Of a stretch of DNA of 64,000 nucleotides, positions 51,360 through 60,116 are shown one piece after another. The notes under the pieces are model-generated. The model was given only the letters and a program-made list of their open reading frames with translations, was not told where the DNA came from and ran no database searches. This stretch comes from Marinibaculum pumilum. Its GTDB lineage: Bacteria > Pseudomonadota > Alphaproteobacteria > Ferrovibrionales > Ferrovibrionaceae. The number at the start of each line of letters is the position of its first letter. Position 1 is the stretch's first letter. The position numbers were made by a program, and so were the translations under genes. The stretch lies in contig NZ_JBHRTR010000019.1 of the NCBI RefSeq assembly GCF_042646425.1, positions 1 through 64,000 of the forward strand, in the 5' to 3' direction.

Positions 51360-51388
51360 TCACTACCAGACCAGGAAGCGTTAGCACC

Positions 51389-53230
51389 ATGCAGTCTTCT
51401 TCTGTTGCTCACGGGGCCGCTGCGGCGGCCGAAGTCAGCGAGGAAGGTGCCGGTCCCTCGACCGGCAAGCATCGCTCCAAGAATCGCCAGCCTGCCCGGC
51501 GTCCCGCGAAGGGTGCCACGCCGTCCGGTGTGCAGCGCCGCGCAAGCGCCGCTGCCGCCGGCAAGCTGGCCGCCAAAACCACCGGCAAGGCGCCGGCCGG
51601 CAAGGCGCCAGCAGGCAAGTCGGCCGCTGCGCCCGCCAAAGTCGCTCCAGCCAAGGCCAGTGCAGCCAAGGCCAGTGCAGCCAAGGCCGGTACGGCCAAG
51701 GCAACCGCCGCCAAGACCAGGTCCGGCAGTGGCAAGTCAGCCGCCGCGGCGCGGCCCGCCAAGGCCGCGACGGGCGGTTCAGTAGCCGGTAAATCGGCTG
51801 CGGGCAAGAGCCGATCGGCGGCAAAGATTACATCGGTTGCCAAGGGCGATTCCGGCAAGGCGCCGGCGCGGGCTCCGGCCGCGCGCAAGGCCGCGGCCGG
51901 AGCGCCGAAGTCGAAGCAGCCGGCCGGCCGGAAGGCGGCAGCTGCAGGCCGTGCCGCCCCGCAGCAGGTGAAGGCGACGACGAAGACGACGAAGACAACG
52001 AAGCCCGCAGCCGCAAAGCCCGCAGTCGGAAAGCCCGCATCGGGTAAGTCCGCCTCGGCGCCGGCGGCCGCAGGCAAGGCAGCGGCGAAAAAAGCCGCAA
52101 GGGCCCCCGTCGCGCAGGCTGCCGCCCGGTCCGTAAGCGACCGGATGGCGGCCGCGGGGCAGGGGCTTAAGGGTGGAAAGACTTCCGGTTCGGCCGCCGC
52201 GGCGGCCAAGAGCAAGACAGAGGGCGGCGTGCCGGCGTCGTCGCGCAAGGCTGCAGGGGCCAAGCCTGCCGCAACGCCGAAATCGGCCGCGGGCAAGGGC
52301 GAAGCCGGACGAAACAGAATGGCGGCTGCAAAGGCCGCGACCACAGGTAGCGTAGAAAAAATGGAAGATGTGAAAACGCGCAGCGCCGCAGCGCCTGCCG
52401 CGAAGTCGAAGACCAGCAGCAAGACCGCCCAGAAGGCGACGGAGGCGGCGGCTCCGGCCCAGGCTGCCGAGAAGACGGTTGCCGAGAAGACGGCTGCCCA
52501 GAAGACGGCGCCGAAAAAGAGCGAAGCCAGGAAGGCCGCCGCAAAGCCCAAGGCGAAGGTCGCCGTCGCGGCGGCGCCGGCCAACGACTCCCAGGCAGGC
52601 GCGAACCGCAAGGGCGCCGCGAAGGCGATGATCGTGCCCGCGCGGGCCACGGCACGCCGGACCGAGGATCTCGCCAAGGCCGCCAATGCCCGTTCGGAAG
52701 CCGAGGCGCGCAAGGCGGCGCGGCCGGCCAACGATACCGACGACAGCACGGATTTCGCACCGGACGACTATATCGTCTATCCGACCCATGGCGTCGGCCG
52801 CATCCTGGCGATCGAGGTGCAGGAGATTTCCGGCCACCACCTGCGGCTGATGGTCATCGAGTTCGAGAAGGACAAGATGACCCTGCGCGTGCCGCTGACC
52901 AAGGTGGACAGCGTCGGCATCCGCAAGCTGTCCTCGCCGCAGAAGATGAAGACGGCGATGGAGACGCTGAAGGGCCGGGCGCGGGTGAAGCGCACCATGT
53001 GGAGCCGCCGCGCGCAGGAATACGAAGCGAAGATCAATTCCGGCGATCCGGTGTCGATTGCCGAGGTCGTGCGCGACCTGCACCGCAATGCCGGGCAGCC
53101 CGACCAGTCCTATTCCGAGCGCCAGATCTACGAGGCGGCGCTGGACCGCCTGGCCCGCGAACTCGCCGCCATCGAGCGGATCGACGAGGAGCAGGCGACC
53201 CGGCGGCTCGAGGAAGTGCTGGCGGCCTGA
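51389..53230 (+). CDS. CarD/CdnL transcription factor with long histone H1-like N-terminus
   Basis: 613 residues. The C-terminal 160 (from about residue 452: FAPDDYIVYPTHGVGRILAI, MTLRVPLTKVDSVGIRKLS, and the helical SYSERQIYEAALDRLAREL) is a complete CarD_CdnL_TRCF domain, which binds the RNA polymerase beta subunit and stabilises open promoter complexes. Usual CdnL proteins are about 160-180 residues. Here about 450 extra residues precede it, almost entirely Ala, Lys, Pro, Gly, Ser and Thr, with recurring AAKA/PAGKA blocks reminiscent of histone H1 or the Bordetella BpH1-type proteins. This basic disordered tail should bind DNA. Coding is continuous from ATG 51389 with no stop; the codon-level repeats at 51650-51691 show slippage-type expansion. 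Confidence 0.9.
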   Translation: MQSSSVAHGAAAAAEVSEEGAGPSTGKHRSKNRQPARRPAKGATPSGVQRRASAAAAGKLAAKTTGKAPAGKAPAGKSAAAPAKVAPAKASAAKASAAKAGTAKATAAKTRSGSGKSAAAARPAKAATGGSVAGKSAAGKSRSAAKITSVAKGDSGKAPARAPAARKAAAGAPKSKQPAGRKAAAAGRAAPQQVKATTKTTKTTKPAAAKPAVGKPASGKSASAPAAAGKAAAKKAARAPVAQAAARSVSDRMAAAGQGLKGGKTSGSAAAAAKSKTEGGVPASSRKAAGAKPAATPKSAAGKGEAGRNRMAAAKAATTGSVEKMEDVKTRSAAAPAAKSKTSSKTAQKATEAAAPAQAAEKTVAEKTAAQKTAPKKSEARKAAAKPKAKVAVAAAPANDSQAGANRKGAAKAMIVPARATARRTEDLAKAANARSEAEARKAARPANDTDDSTDFAPDDYIVYPTHGVGRILAIEVQEISGHHLRLMVIEFEKDKMTLRVPLTKVDSVGIRKLSSPQKMKTAMETLKGRARVKRTMWSRRAQEYEAKINSGDPVSIAEVVRDLHRNAGQPDQSYSERQIYEAALDRLARELAAIERIDEEQATRRLEEVLAA

Positions 53231-53460
53231 CCTTTCCGGCATCATGACCCTGCCGGTTCGCGGACCGAATTTGCGCGGGCCGGCCGGGTCATGCGCCTGG
53301 CCACCGGGCGCCAGCCGGCAACCGGCGGGCCCGGCGCCGCCGTTCGTGTCCGCCTTTCGATCCCCTTGTCAGCGCGGTGCCGGCACTGCTACAGGCCCGT
53401 CCTGCAGCGGTCCGCGGGCTACCGTGTCGCTGCATGGTTCCACGGCATGAGCGGCGGTCG

Positions 53461-54288
53461 ATGAGCGACGAGTCGGTCTTCGGGATTCTGCGTCACGGTC
53501 GGCGGGTCTGGGCCGTCGCCTCGATCCATGGCGAGGCCGGCCGCCTGTCCGCCCTGCATGGCGCCATGGCCGACCGGCTCGAAGCCGGCGACCGGCTGGT
53601 CTATCTGGGCAATTTCCTCGGGCATGGCCCCGACGTGCCCGGCGTGCTGGACGAACTGCTGACCTTCCGCCGCGAATTCCTCTGCCTGCCCGGGGCGGAG
53701 GCGGAGGACATCGTCTACCTGCGCGGCCAGCAGGAGGAGATGTGGCGCAAGCTGCTGCAGATCCAGTTCGCCTCCTCGCCCGGCGACGTGCTGTCCTGGA
53801 TGCTGGCGCATGGCATCGGCGGCACCCTGGCAGGTTACCGCCTGTCCGCCAACACGGCCCGCAGCGCCTTCCAGGAAGGGGTGGTCGCCACCAGCCGCTG
53901 GACCCGCGACGCGCGGGAGGCGCTGCGTGCGCATGCAGGCCATGACGAGCTTCTGAACGGCATCCGCCGCGCCGCCTATACCGCGGACCGCCGCATGCTG
54001 TTCGTCAGCGCCGGCGTGGATCCCAGCCGGCCCCTGACCGAGCAGGGCGACACCTTCTGGTGGGGATCCGGCTATTTCGACCGGATGGACCAGCCGTTCG
54101 ACGATTTCGGCCTCGTGGTCCGCGGCTTCCGGCGCAGCCCGGAGGGCCGCACGGCAGGCGGCGCGGAGGAGGCGCGCCCCGGCACCCCCTATGCCGTGAC
54201 CCTCGACGAGGGCTGCGGCTTCGGCGGCCCGCTGGCCGCGGCCTGTTTCGCAGCCGATGGCAGCCGCCTGGAGCTGCTGCACGGCTGA
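53461..54288 (+). CDS. metallophosphoesterase-fold protein lacking metal ligands (pseudophosphatase)
   Basis: 275 residues. Its pattern follows bacterial PPP-family phosphatases, but the ligand residues are replaced: GDIHG is A20-S-I-H-G, GDYVDRGP is L49-G-N-F-L-G-H-G-P, GNHE is G89-Q-Q-E, and the FVHAG histidine is Ser (FVSAG at 181-185). The overall fold landmarks (DRLVYLGNFL, DIVYLRGQQEEM, MLFVSAGVDPSRPLTEQG) are still recognisable. The protein therefore probably binds rather than hydrolyses a phospho-ligand or partner; this is inferred. It stands between carD and rpoH, 230 bases after carD (no feature seen in that spacer). Confidence 0.7.
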   Translation: MSDESVFGILRHGRRVWAVASIHGEAGRLSALHGAMADRLEAGDRLVYLGNFLGHGPDVPGVLDELLTFRREFLCLPGAEAEDIVYLRGQQEEMWRKLLQIQFASSPGDVLSWMLAHGIGGTLAGYRLSANTARSAFQEGVVATSRWTRDAREALRAHAGHDELLNGIRRAAYTADRRMLFVSAGVDPSRPLTEQGDTFWWGSGYFDRMDQPFDDFGLVVRGFRRSPEGRTAGGAEEARPGTPYAVTLDEGCGFGGPLAAACFAADGSRLELLHG

Positions 54289-54429
54289 GCGCCGGTCGTT
54301 CCTGCGCCGTCGCCTTTCCTTCGCCCTCGTCCATCCTTCCCGCCCGCTGATCCAGGACGGCCTCTCGCGCGTATCCGTTTCAGGCGGTGCGGCCTTGCGC
54401 CGCCGGGCAGGCAAGCGGGAGGACCGACC

Positions 54430-55314
54430 ATGTCCGCGACAGCGAACGACCTTTCCCTCAATGCCGACAGGCGGTTCATCCGCAAGGCGATGCATGCCCC
54501 GCTCCTGAGCGCGGAGCGGGAACAGGCCCTCGCCCTGGCCTGGCGCCGCGATGGCGACGAGGCCGCGCTGCACGAACTGATCACCGCCTATACCCGGCTG
54601 GTGATCGCGGTGGCGGGCCGCTACCGCCACTACGGGCTGGCGCTCTCCGACCTGGTGCAGGAGGGGGTCGTCGGGCTGATGCAGGCGGCTGAGCGCTTTG
54701 ACCCGGAGCGCGAGGTCCGCTTCTCCACCTATGCCGGCTGGTGGGTCCGGGCGGCGATCCAGGACTTCATCCTGCGCAACTGGTCGATCGTGCGCACCGG
54801 CACGACGGCGGCGCAGAAGACCCTGTTCTTCAATCTTCGCCGCCTGCGCAGCCAGATCGGCGAGGTGCAGGACGGCCCGATGCCGCCCGACGGCCGGCGG
54901 CGGGTGGCCGAGCATCTGGGCATCCGCGAAGCCGATGTGGAACGCATGGATCTGCGGCTGTCGGGCGCCGACCAGTCGCTGAACCGGCCGATCGGCGAGG
55001 ATGGCGAGAACGAATGGCAGGACGTGCTGGCCGACGACCGTGCCACGCCGGAGCAGACGGTGCTGGAGATGCGGGACGCGGTCACCCGCGCGCGCTGGCT
55101 CGAGGCGGCGCTGGAGGGCCTGACCCCGCGGGAGCGGATGATCATCGCCGAACGCCGCCTGGCGGAAGAAGGTGTGACCCTGGAAAGCCTGGGCCAGGTG
55201 CTGGGCATCAGCAAGGAGCGGGTGCGTCAGATCGAACAGAACGCGATGAGCAAGCTACGCGCCGAGATCGGCCGACGGGCCGGACTGGCGCCGGACGAGC
55301 GCCTGGAGTTCTGA
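54430..55314 (+). CDS. rpoH: RNA polymerase sigma factor RpoH (sigma32)
   Basis: 294 residues. Region 2 carries DLVQEGVVGLMQAAERFDPE and VRFSTYAGWWVRAAIQDFIL; the RpoH-box-like sequence QKTLFFNLRRLR follows; region 4 is LGQVLGISKERVRQIEQNAM. This sigma factor directs heat-shock promoters. The sequence of the 141-base upstream spacer shows no obvious sigma32 or sigma70 promoter by eye. The stop is followed within 20 bases by the convergent M48 protease gene. Some alphaproteobacteria have two RpoH copies; only this one is in view. Confidence 0.95.
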   Translation: MSATANDLSLNADRRFIRKAMHAPLLSAEREQALALAWRRDGDEAALHELITAYTRLVIAVAGRYRHYGLALSDLVQEGVVGLMQAAERFDPEREVRFSTYAGWWVRAAIQDFILRNWSIVRTGTTAAQKTLFFNLRRLRSQIGEVQDGPMPPDGRRRVAEHLGIREADVERMDLRLSGADQSLNRPIGEDGENEWQDVLADDRATPEQTVLEMRDAVTRARWLEAALEGLTPRERMIIAERRLAEEGVTLESLGQVLGISKERVRQIEQNAMSKLRAEIGRRAGLAPDERLEF

Positions 55315-55334
55315 GCGCCCGCCCGGCGGCCTAA

Positions 55335-56927
55335 CTACAGCACCGTCTTCACACGTTCCCCGGGCGCGATCTCCTCGCCCGCGCGCAGCCCGTTCAGGAC
55401 CCGGAAGCGGTCGGTTTTCGGCGCGTCCAGCGCCGATTGCGCAGCCAGGCTGGCGGAGGTATCGCCGGCCTGGACCGGCACCACCCGCAGGCGCAGAGGC
55501 TCGATGCGCCTGGCTTCCGCGGCGGAGAGGATGCGGAAGCTGCGTGCGATCCGCTCGAACGCCGGATCCACGGCGCCCGCCTGGTTGTAGGGCGCGCTGA
55601 ACTGGAAGCGGTAGAAGGCGCCGTTGGCGCGGATCGCCACCAGCCGGACCGTCTGCGCGCCGGACCGGCTGCGCAGATCCACCAGGCCGGTCGCACCCGG
55701 CTGGCCGTTGACCTCCACCCGCTCCAGTCCTTTCACCTGCTGCTGCGGCGCCCAGACGTCGCGGATATAGATCAGCGGGTCGCCGCCGGCGGGGGTCGGA
55801 TTGCTGCGGGGATCGGAGTCGAAAACGCCCTGCGCATTGCCGGGGCCCTTGATCAGAACCGCTTCCGGCGTATTGGTCAGGCCATAACCGTCCGGCACGT
55901 CGAAGGCGATGCGCAGTTCCGGATGCTCGAAGCGGTTGCCGCGCACATAGCCCTGCTTCGGGCCGTCGCCATAGATCATGCCGTCGATCCTGTTCAGGTA
56001 GGCGGTCCGCCCGAAGCCCAGCCGGCCCTGCCAGGCGGCATCGGTATTGCCGCCGGCCTGGGCCACCGCAGCTTCCACCCGCTCCGCGTTCTGCGGATGG
56101 GTGGCCATGAGCGCGAAGCCGCCGCCGCCCTTGCCCAGCTTCTTCTGCAGGTCCTCCATCTGGCCCATCGTGCCCAGGAAGGCGCCGACGGCGATCGGCG
56201 GATAGCCGGCGCGGCGCATATAGTCGAGGCCCAGGCTGTCGGCCTCGCGCTCCTGGTCGCGGGAATAGCCGGACAGCCAGAGCCCGGCGCCGGTCTGCGC
56301 CAGGCCGCCGGCGATCGGACTGTCGAAGACCGAGCCCAGGATCGCGGTGCCGAGTTCGGCAATCATGCCCCGGCTCATCCGCTCGGTGCCGTGGCGGGCG
56401 ATGACATGGCCCATCTCGTGCGCGATGACGCCGGCCAGTTCCGCCTCGTTGTTGGCGAGCGCCATCAGCCCGCGGGTCACGTAGACATAGCCGCCGGGCA
56501 GGGCGAAGGCGTTGATGATCGGCGAATCCAGGACGGTGAAGGTGTAGCTGTCCGCGCCGGTGCCGGACGCGGCGGCCAGGCGGCTGCCGATCTCCGCCAC
56601 ATAGGCGCCCAGCCCCCGATCGTCGTAGACGCCGCCATACTGGGCGACGATCTGGTCGTGCTGCTGCGCGCCGATCTGCGCCTCCTGCTCCGGCGAGATC
56701 AGGTTCGGCAGCCAGCCGTCATCCTCCTCGCCCAGGGCCTGGGCCGGCGGCGCCAGAGCGGCCGGCAGGGCGGTCCCGCCAAGCAGCGACAGCGCCAGGA
56801 CCGCCACGGCCAGCGGCCGGCGACGCCCGCGCGCCGCGGCCCCCCTCGGACCGGACGGCCTGCCGTCTCCCGGTCCGGTGCCGCCTGTCGTTCCGTTCAC
56901 GGACTCCACCGCTCCTGCGCCGCTCAT
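55335..56927 (-). CDS. M48 family metalloprotease (BepA/YfgC-like)
   Basis: 530 residues. A signal sequence (PLAVAVLALSLLGGTALPAA, residues about 38-57) sends it to the periplasm. The zinc motif HEMGH is at residues 170-174, with the third ligand in the EREADSLGLDYMRRAGY segment. The C-terminal half (about 330-530) is a family-specific region resembling a LysM-like end (RFRVLNGLRAGEEIAPGERV), as in outer-membrane-assembly proteases of the BepA/LoiP type. Start at 56927, with GAGGCGGAG upstream, preferred over 56948. Its start codon overlaps the stop of the preceding gene (ATGA). Confidence 0.92.
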   Translation of the reverse strand: MSGAGAVESVNGTTGGTGPGDGRPSGPRGAAARGRRRPLAVAVLALSLLGGTALPAALAPPAQALGEEDDGWLPNLISPEQEAQIGAQQHDQIVAQYGGVYDDRGLGAYVAEIGSRLAAASGTGADSYTFTVLDSPIINAFALPGGYVYVTRGLMALANNEAELAGVIAHEMGHVIARHGTERMSRGMIAELGTAILGSVFDSPIAGGLAQTGAGLWLSGYSRDQEREADSLGLDYMRRAGYPPIAVGAFLGTMGQMEDLQKKLGKGGGGFALMATHPQNAERVEAAVAQAGGNTDAAWQGRLGFGRTAYLNRIDGMIYGDGPKQGYVRGNRFEHPELRIAFDVPDGYGLTNTPEAVLIKGPGNAQGVFDSDPRSNPTPAGGDPLIYIRDVWAPQQQVKGLERVEVNGQPGATGLVDLRSRSGAQTVRLVAIRANGAFYRFQFSAPYNQAGAVDPAFERIARSFRILSAAEARRIEPLRLRVVPVQAGDTSASLAAQSALDAPKTDRFRVLNGLRAGEEIAPGERVKTVL

Positions 56928-57814
56928 CGCTCCGCCTCTCCTTCGCAACTCTCCAGCGGTTCCACCTGGGCGGGCATGCTCGCCGCTACCAGGGGACCGT
57001 TCCAGAACTCGATCCAGCCCCGCACCAGGACGGGACAGCCTTCCAGGCGCCGCCCGGCTGCGACCTCATCGCGGAACCGGCGCGCCACGGGGCCCTTGAA
57101 CAACACCGTGACGTCGCTGTCGTACTCAGGCCCGAAATTGACAAAAAATTTATCGCCGACCCGTGCCGCGCTGTGCACCCGCCCGACCGCCACCTGGTAG
57201 GTGCCGACCCAGTCCCACAGCTCCGCCAGCGCGCGGACCCGATAGGGGGTGGCGTTCCAGAGGCCCAGATGTCGCATGCGGGCCTGCGCCTCCGCGGCGC
57301 GCAGGGTTTCCGCCTCCGGCGCGGCCAATCCCGCCAGGTCGAGCCGTGCCAGGCCGCGCGACAGCAGTGCTTCCTGCACCGGTGTGCCGTCGGCGGCCAG
57401 CACCATCGCGGGCAGGGCACCGTAGCGGTCAGGCGCGGCGGCCAGCGCGCGGAAACGGACCGGCGCACCGCCCAGCATGTCGCGCAGGGCGGTTGCCGCA
57501 CGCTCCCGCCAGGCCTCGACCTCGATCGCGGCACCGTCGCCGGAGGCCGGAAGGTCGGTCATCACGTCGGGCAGCCGCAGGAAGGCGAGCCGCAGCGCGG
57601 TTCCGTCGGCCAGCCGCAGCACCGCACCGGGTTCCAGCGCGGCCAGCGGTGCGGCCTGCTGCAGGGCGGCATCCTCCGCCGGGGCCGTGGCGCTGTCGTT
57701 GGCTGCGGCGGGCAGGGCGGTGCCACAGGCGGCGAGGGCACCCAGGACGGCCGCCCGAAGAAGAGCGCAGATCCGAAATCGGGGACGGGTGGCTCTGGCG
57801 GCGGCTGGCAACAT
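56924..57814 (-). CDS. thermonuclease-like lipoprotein with altered active site
   Basis: 296 residues. The N-terminus (ALLRAAVLGALAAC) has a lipobox at L27-A-A-C30, so it is probably a lipoprotein. The middle follows the staphylococcal nuclease layout, but in the motif RLLLVDTPE the sequence reads R75-L-A-F-L-R80-L-P-D83, and the catalytic arginine after YG is Ala133 (DRYGALPAMVL). So Asp40 and Arg87 equivalents are missing and Glu43 is Asp: nuclease activity is doubtful. The C-terminal SHA-like half (from about residue 205, VGTYQVAVGRVHSAARVGDK) is conserved-looking. Stop overlaps the M48 start, so they are coexpressed and may act together in the envelope. Confidence 0.8.
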   Translation of the reverse strand: MLPAAARATRPRFRICALLRAAVLGALAACGTALPAAANDSATAPAEDAALQQAAPLAALEPGAVLRLADGTALRLAFLRLPDVMTDLPASGDGAAIEVEAWRERAATALRDMLGGAPVRFRALAAAPDRYGALPAMVLAADGTPVQEALLSRGLARLDLAGLAAPEAETLRAAEAQARMRHLGLWNATPYRVRALAELWDWVGTYQVAVGRVHSAARVGDKFFVNFGPEYDSDVTVLFKGPVARRFRDEVAAGRRLEGCPVLVRGWIEFWNGPLVAASMPAQVEPLESCEGEAER

Positions 57815-57883
57815 CTGGCTTAGTATCCGCAACGGACGGCCCGCGGCGTTTGCTGATGCCGCGCCAGCGATCAGGAGGTCAGG

Positions 57884-59086
57884 ATGGAAAACGATCCGGT
57901 GTACAAGCGCATTTCGTCGTGGCGCGAGGAATTGCAAGCGATCCGCCGCGACATACACGCCCATCCGGAGACCGCCTTCGAGGAAAAGCGCACCTCCGAG
58001 CTGGTGGCGGCGAAGCTGGAGAGCTTCGGCATCGAGGTGCATCGCGGCCTGGGCCGCACCGGCGTGGTGGGCACCCTGCGCTCCGGCGGCGGCAACCGGG
58101 CGATCGGCCTGCGCGCCGACATGGACGCGCTGGACCTGCAGGAAAAGAACAAGTTCGACCACCGCTCCACCATCGACGGCAAGATGCATGCCTGCGGCCA
58201 TGACGGGCATACCACCATGCTGCTGGGCGCGGCGAAGCATCTGGCGGAGAAGCCGGACTTCGACGGCATCGTCCACTTCATCTTCCAGCCGGCGGAGGAG
58301 AACGAGGGCGGCGCCCGGGTGATGATCGAGGACGGGCTGTTCGAGAAGTTCCCGGTGGAATCGGTGTTCGGCATGCACAACATGCCGGGCCATCCGGTCG
58401 GCCATTTCTGCGTCAAGCCCGGCCCGATGATGGCCGGCTTCGACATGCTGGAGATCCGGGTGACCGGCAATGGCGGCCATGCCGCGATCCCGCACCACAC
58501 CGTCGACCCGATCGTGGTCGCCTCCCACATCGTCACCGCGCTGCAGGCGATCGTCTCGCGGAACGTGGACCCGATCAAATCGGCGGTGCTGAGCATCACC
58601 CAGATCCATGCCGGGGCGAACTACAACGTCATTCCCAACGAAGTGTTCATCGCCGGCTGCGCGCGCTATTTCGACCCGGCGGTGCAGGACATGATCGAGG
58701 CGAATATCCGCCGCACGGCCGAGAGCGTCGCCGCCGCCTTCGGCGCGACGGTGGAGGTGACCTACGAGCGGCGCTATCCCTCCACCATCAACAGCGAGGC
58801 GGAGGCCCAGCTCTGTGCCGACGTGCTGACCCGTGTCGCCGGGGCGGAGCGGGTGAACACCAACCCGGCGCCGCTGATGGGGTCGGAGGATTTCGCCTTC
58901 ATGCTGCAGGCGAAGCCGGGCTGCTACATCTGGGCCGGCAACGGCGCGGGCGAAGGCAGCTGCATGGTTCACAACCCCGGCTACGACTTCAACGACGACG
59001 TCATCGCCTATGGCGCCACCTACTGGGTGCATCTGGCGCAGACCGCCCTGCCGTTGAGCGAGGCGAGCCGCGAGGCGGCCGAGTAG
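57884..59086 (+). CDS. M20 family amidohydrolase (hippurate hydrolase-like)
   Basis: 400 residues. The metal-binding HACGHDGHT, IFQPAEENEGGARVMIEDG with catalytic Glu, GMHNMPGHPVG and the C-terminal LMGSEDFAFMLQ are those of the M20D subfamily (aminoacylase, hippurate hydrolase, indoleacetyl-amino-acid hydrolase). Hydrolyses N-acyl amino acids; exact substrate unknown. AGGAGGTCAGG is a near-perfect ribosome site. Starts the operon with two oligopeptide-type ABC ATPases, suggesting uptake and breakdown of acylated amino acids or peptides. Confidence 0.92.
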   Translation: MENDPVYKRISSWREELQAIRRDIHAHPETAFEEKRTSELVAAKLESFGIEVHRGLGRTGVVGTLRSGGGNRAIGLRADMDALDLQEKNKFDHRSTIDGKMHACGHDGHTTMLLGAAKHLAEKPDFDGIVHFIFQPAEENEGGARVMIEDGLFEKFPVESVFGMHNMPGHPVGHFCVKPGPMMAGFDMLEIRVTGNGGHAAIPHHTVDPIVVASHIVTALQAIVSRNVDPIKSAVLSITQIHAGANYNVIPNEVFIAGCARYFDPAVQDMIEANIRRTAESVAAAFGATVEVTYERRYPSTINSEAEAQLCADVLTRVAGAERVNTNPAPLMGSEDFAFMLQAKPGCYIWAGNGAGEGSCMVHNPGYDFNDDVIAYGATYWVHLAQTALPLSEASREAAE

Positions 59087-59105
59087 CCGGGGCCGCAAGC
59101 CGCCG

Positions 59106-60116
59106 ATGGCCGAAACAGCCACACCGGTCCTGTCGGTCCGCAACCTGCGGGTGGAGTTCCCGCTGCGGCGCGGCACCCTGAGCGCGGTCGACGACCTGTC
59201 GTTCGACATCGCCGCCGGCGAGGTACTGGGGGTGGTCGGCGAGTCCGGCGCCGGAAAGTCGCTGACCGGGGCGGCGGTGATCGGCCTGCTGGAGCCGCCG
59301 GGCCGGATCGGCGGCGGCGAGGTCCGGCTGCACGGCGAGCGGATCGACAACCTGCCGCCGTCGCGGATGCGGAAGATCCGCGGCCGGCATATCGGCATGG
59401 TGTTCCAGGACCCGCTGACCAGCCTGAATCCGCTGTTCACGATCGGCGAGCAGCTGGTGGAGACCATCGTCACCCATACCGGCCTGGGTGCGGCGGCGGC
59501 GCGGCGGCGGGCGATCGACCTGCTGGCCGAGGTCGGCATCCCCGCCCCGGCGGAGCGTGTGGACAGCTATCCGCACCAGTTCTCCGGCGGCATGCGGCAG
59601 CGTGCGGTGATCGCCCTGGCACTCTGTGCCGAACCGCAGCTGGTGATCGCCGACGAGCCGACGACGGCGCTCGACGTTTCGGTCCAGGCACAGATCATCG
59701 CCGTGCTGAAGCGGATCTGTGCCGAACATGGCGCGGCGGTGATGCTGATCACCCACGACATGGGCGTGATCGCGGAAACGGCGGACCGGGTGGCGGTGAT
59801 GTATGCCGGCCGCCTGGCGGAGATCGGCCCGGTCGACGCCGTGGTCCGTCATGCGCGCCATCCCTATACCCAGGGCCTGATGGGCTCGATCCCGAAACTG
59901 GACAGCGAAGAGGCGCGGCTGGTGCAGATCGACGGCGCGATGCCGCGCCTGACCGCGATCCCGCCCGGCTGCGCCTTCCATCCGCGCTGTCCGCACGCCT
60001 TCGACCGCTGTCATGTCGACCGGCCGGAGCCGATGCCGGCGGGCCGCACAGACATGGCCTGCTGGCTGGCGCTGCAGGACGCGGTTCCGGAAGCCCTGGC
60101 GGAGGGCCGGTCGTGA
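59106..60116 (+). CDS. oligopeptide/dipeptide ABC transporter ATPase (DppD-like)
   Basis: 336 residues. Walker A GESGAGKS near residue 45, signature FSGGMRQRAV, Walker B LVIADEPTTALDV, and the C-terminal oligopeptide-ABC domain with PPGCAFHPRCPHAFDRC, a conserved four-cysteine Fe-S or metal signature of OppD/DppD. Starts 20 bases after the amidohydrolase. The stop overlaps the next GTG. No binding protein or permease genes are in the window, so the membrane parts lie elsewhere or the ATPases serve a shared importer. Confidence 0.9.
   Translation: MAETATPVLSVRNLRVEFPLRRGTLSAVDDLSFDIAAGEVLGVVGESGAGKSLTGAAVIGLLEPPGRIGGGEVRLHGERIDNLPPSRMRKIRGRHIGMVFQDPLTSLNPLFTIGEQLVETIVTHTGLGAAAARRRAIDLLAEVGIPAPAERVDSYPHQFSGGMRQRAVIALALCAEPQLVIADEPTTALDVSVQAQIIAVLKRICAEHGAAVMLITHDMGVIAETADRVAVMYAGRLAEIGPVDAVVRHARHPYTQGLMGSIPKLDSEEARLVQIDGAMPRLTAIPPGCAFHPRCPHAFDRCHVDRPEPMPAGRTDMACWLALQDAVPEALAEGRS

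Larger units (their letters stand above)
50899..51388 (+). other. fdxA-carD spacer (leader region)
   Basis: A 490-base spacer with no gene I can support. It contains a perfect tandem repeat at 50953-50986, the promoter candidate at 51144-51171, and a hairpin at 51341-51359 just before the carD start. Its lower GC than neighbouring genes around 51100-51180 is consistent with a promoter region. Confidence 0.6.

Noticed and set aside
57815..59539. Extension of the nuclease-like gene upstream to give 871 residues
   Set aside because: That part is antisense to the M20 amidohydrolase; the signal peptide at 57814 defines the real start.
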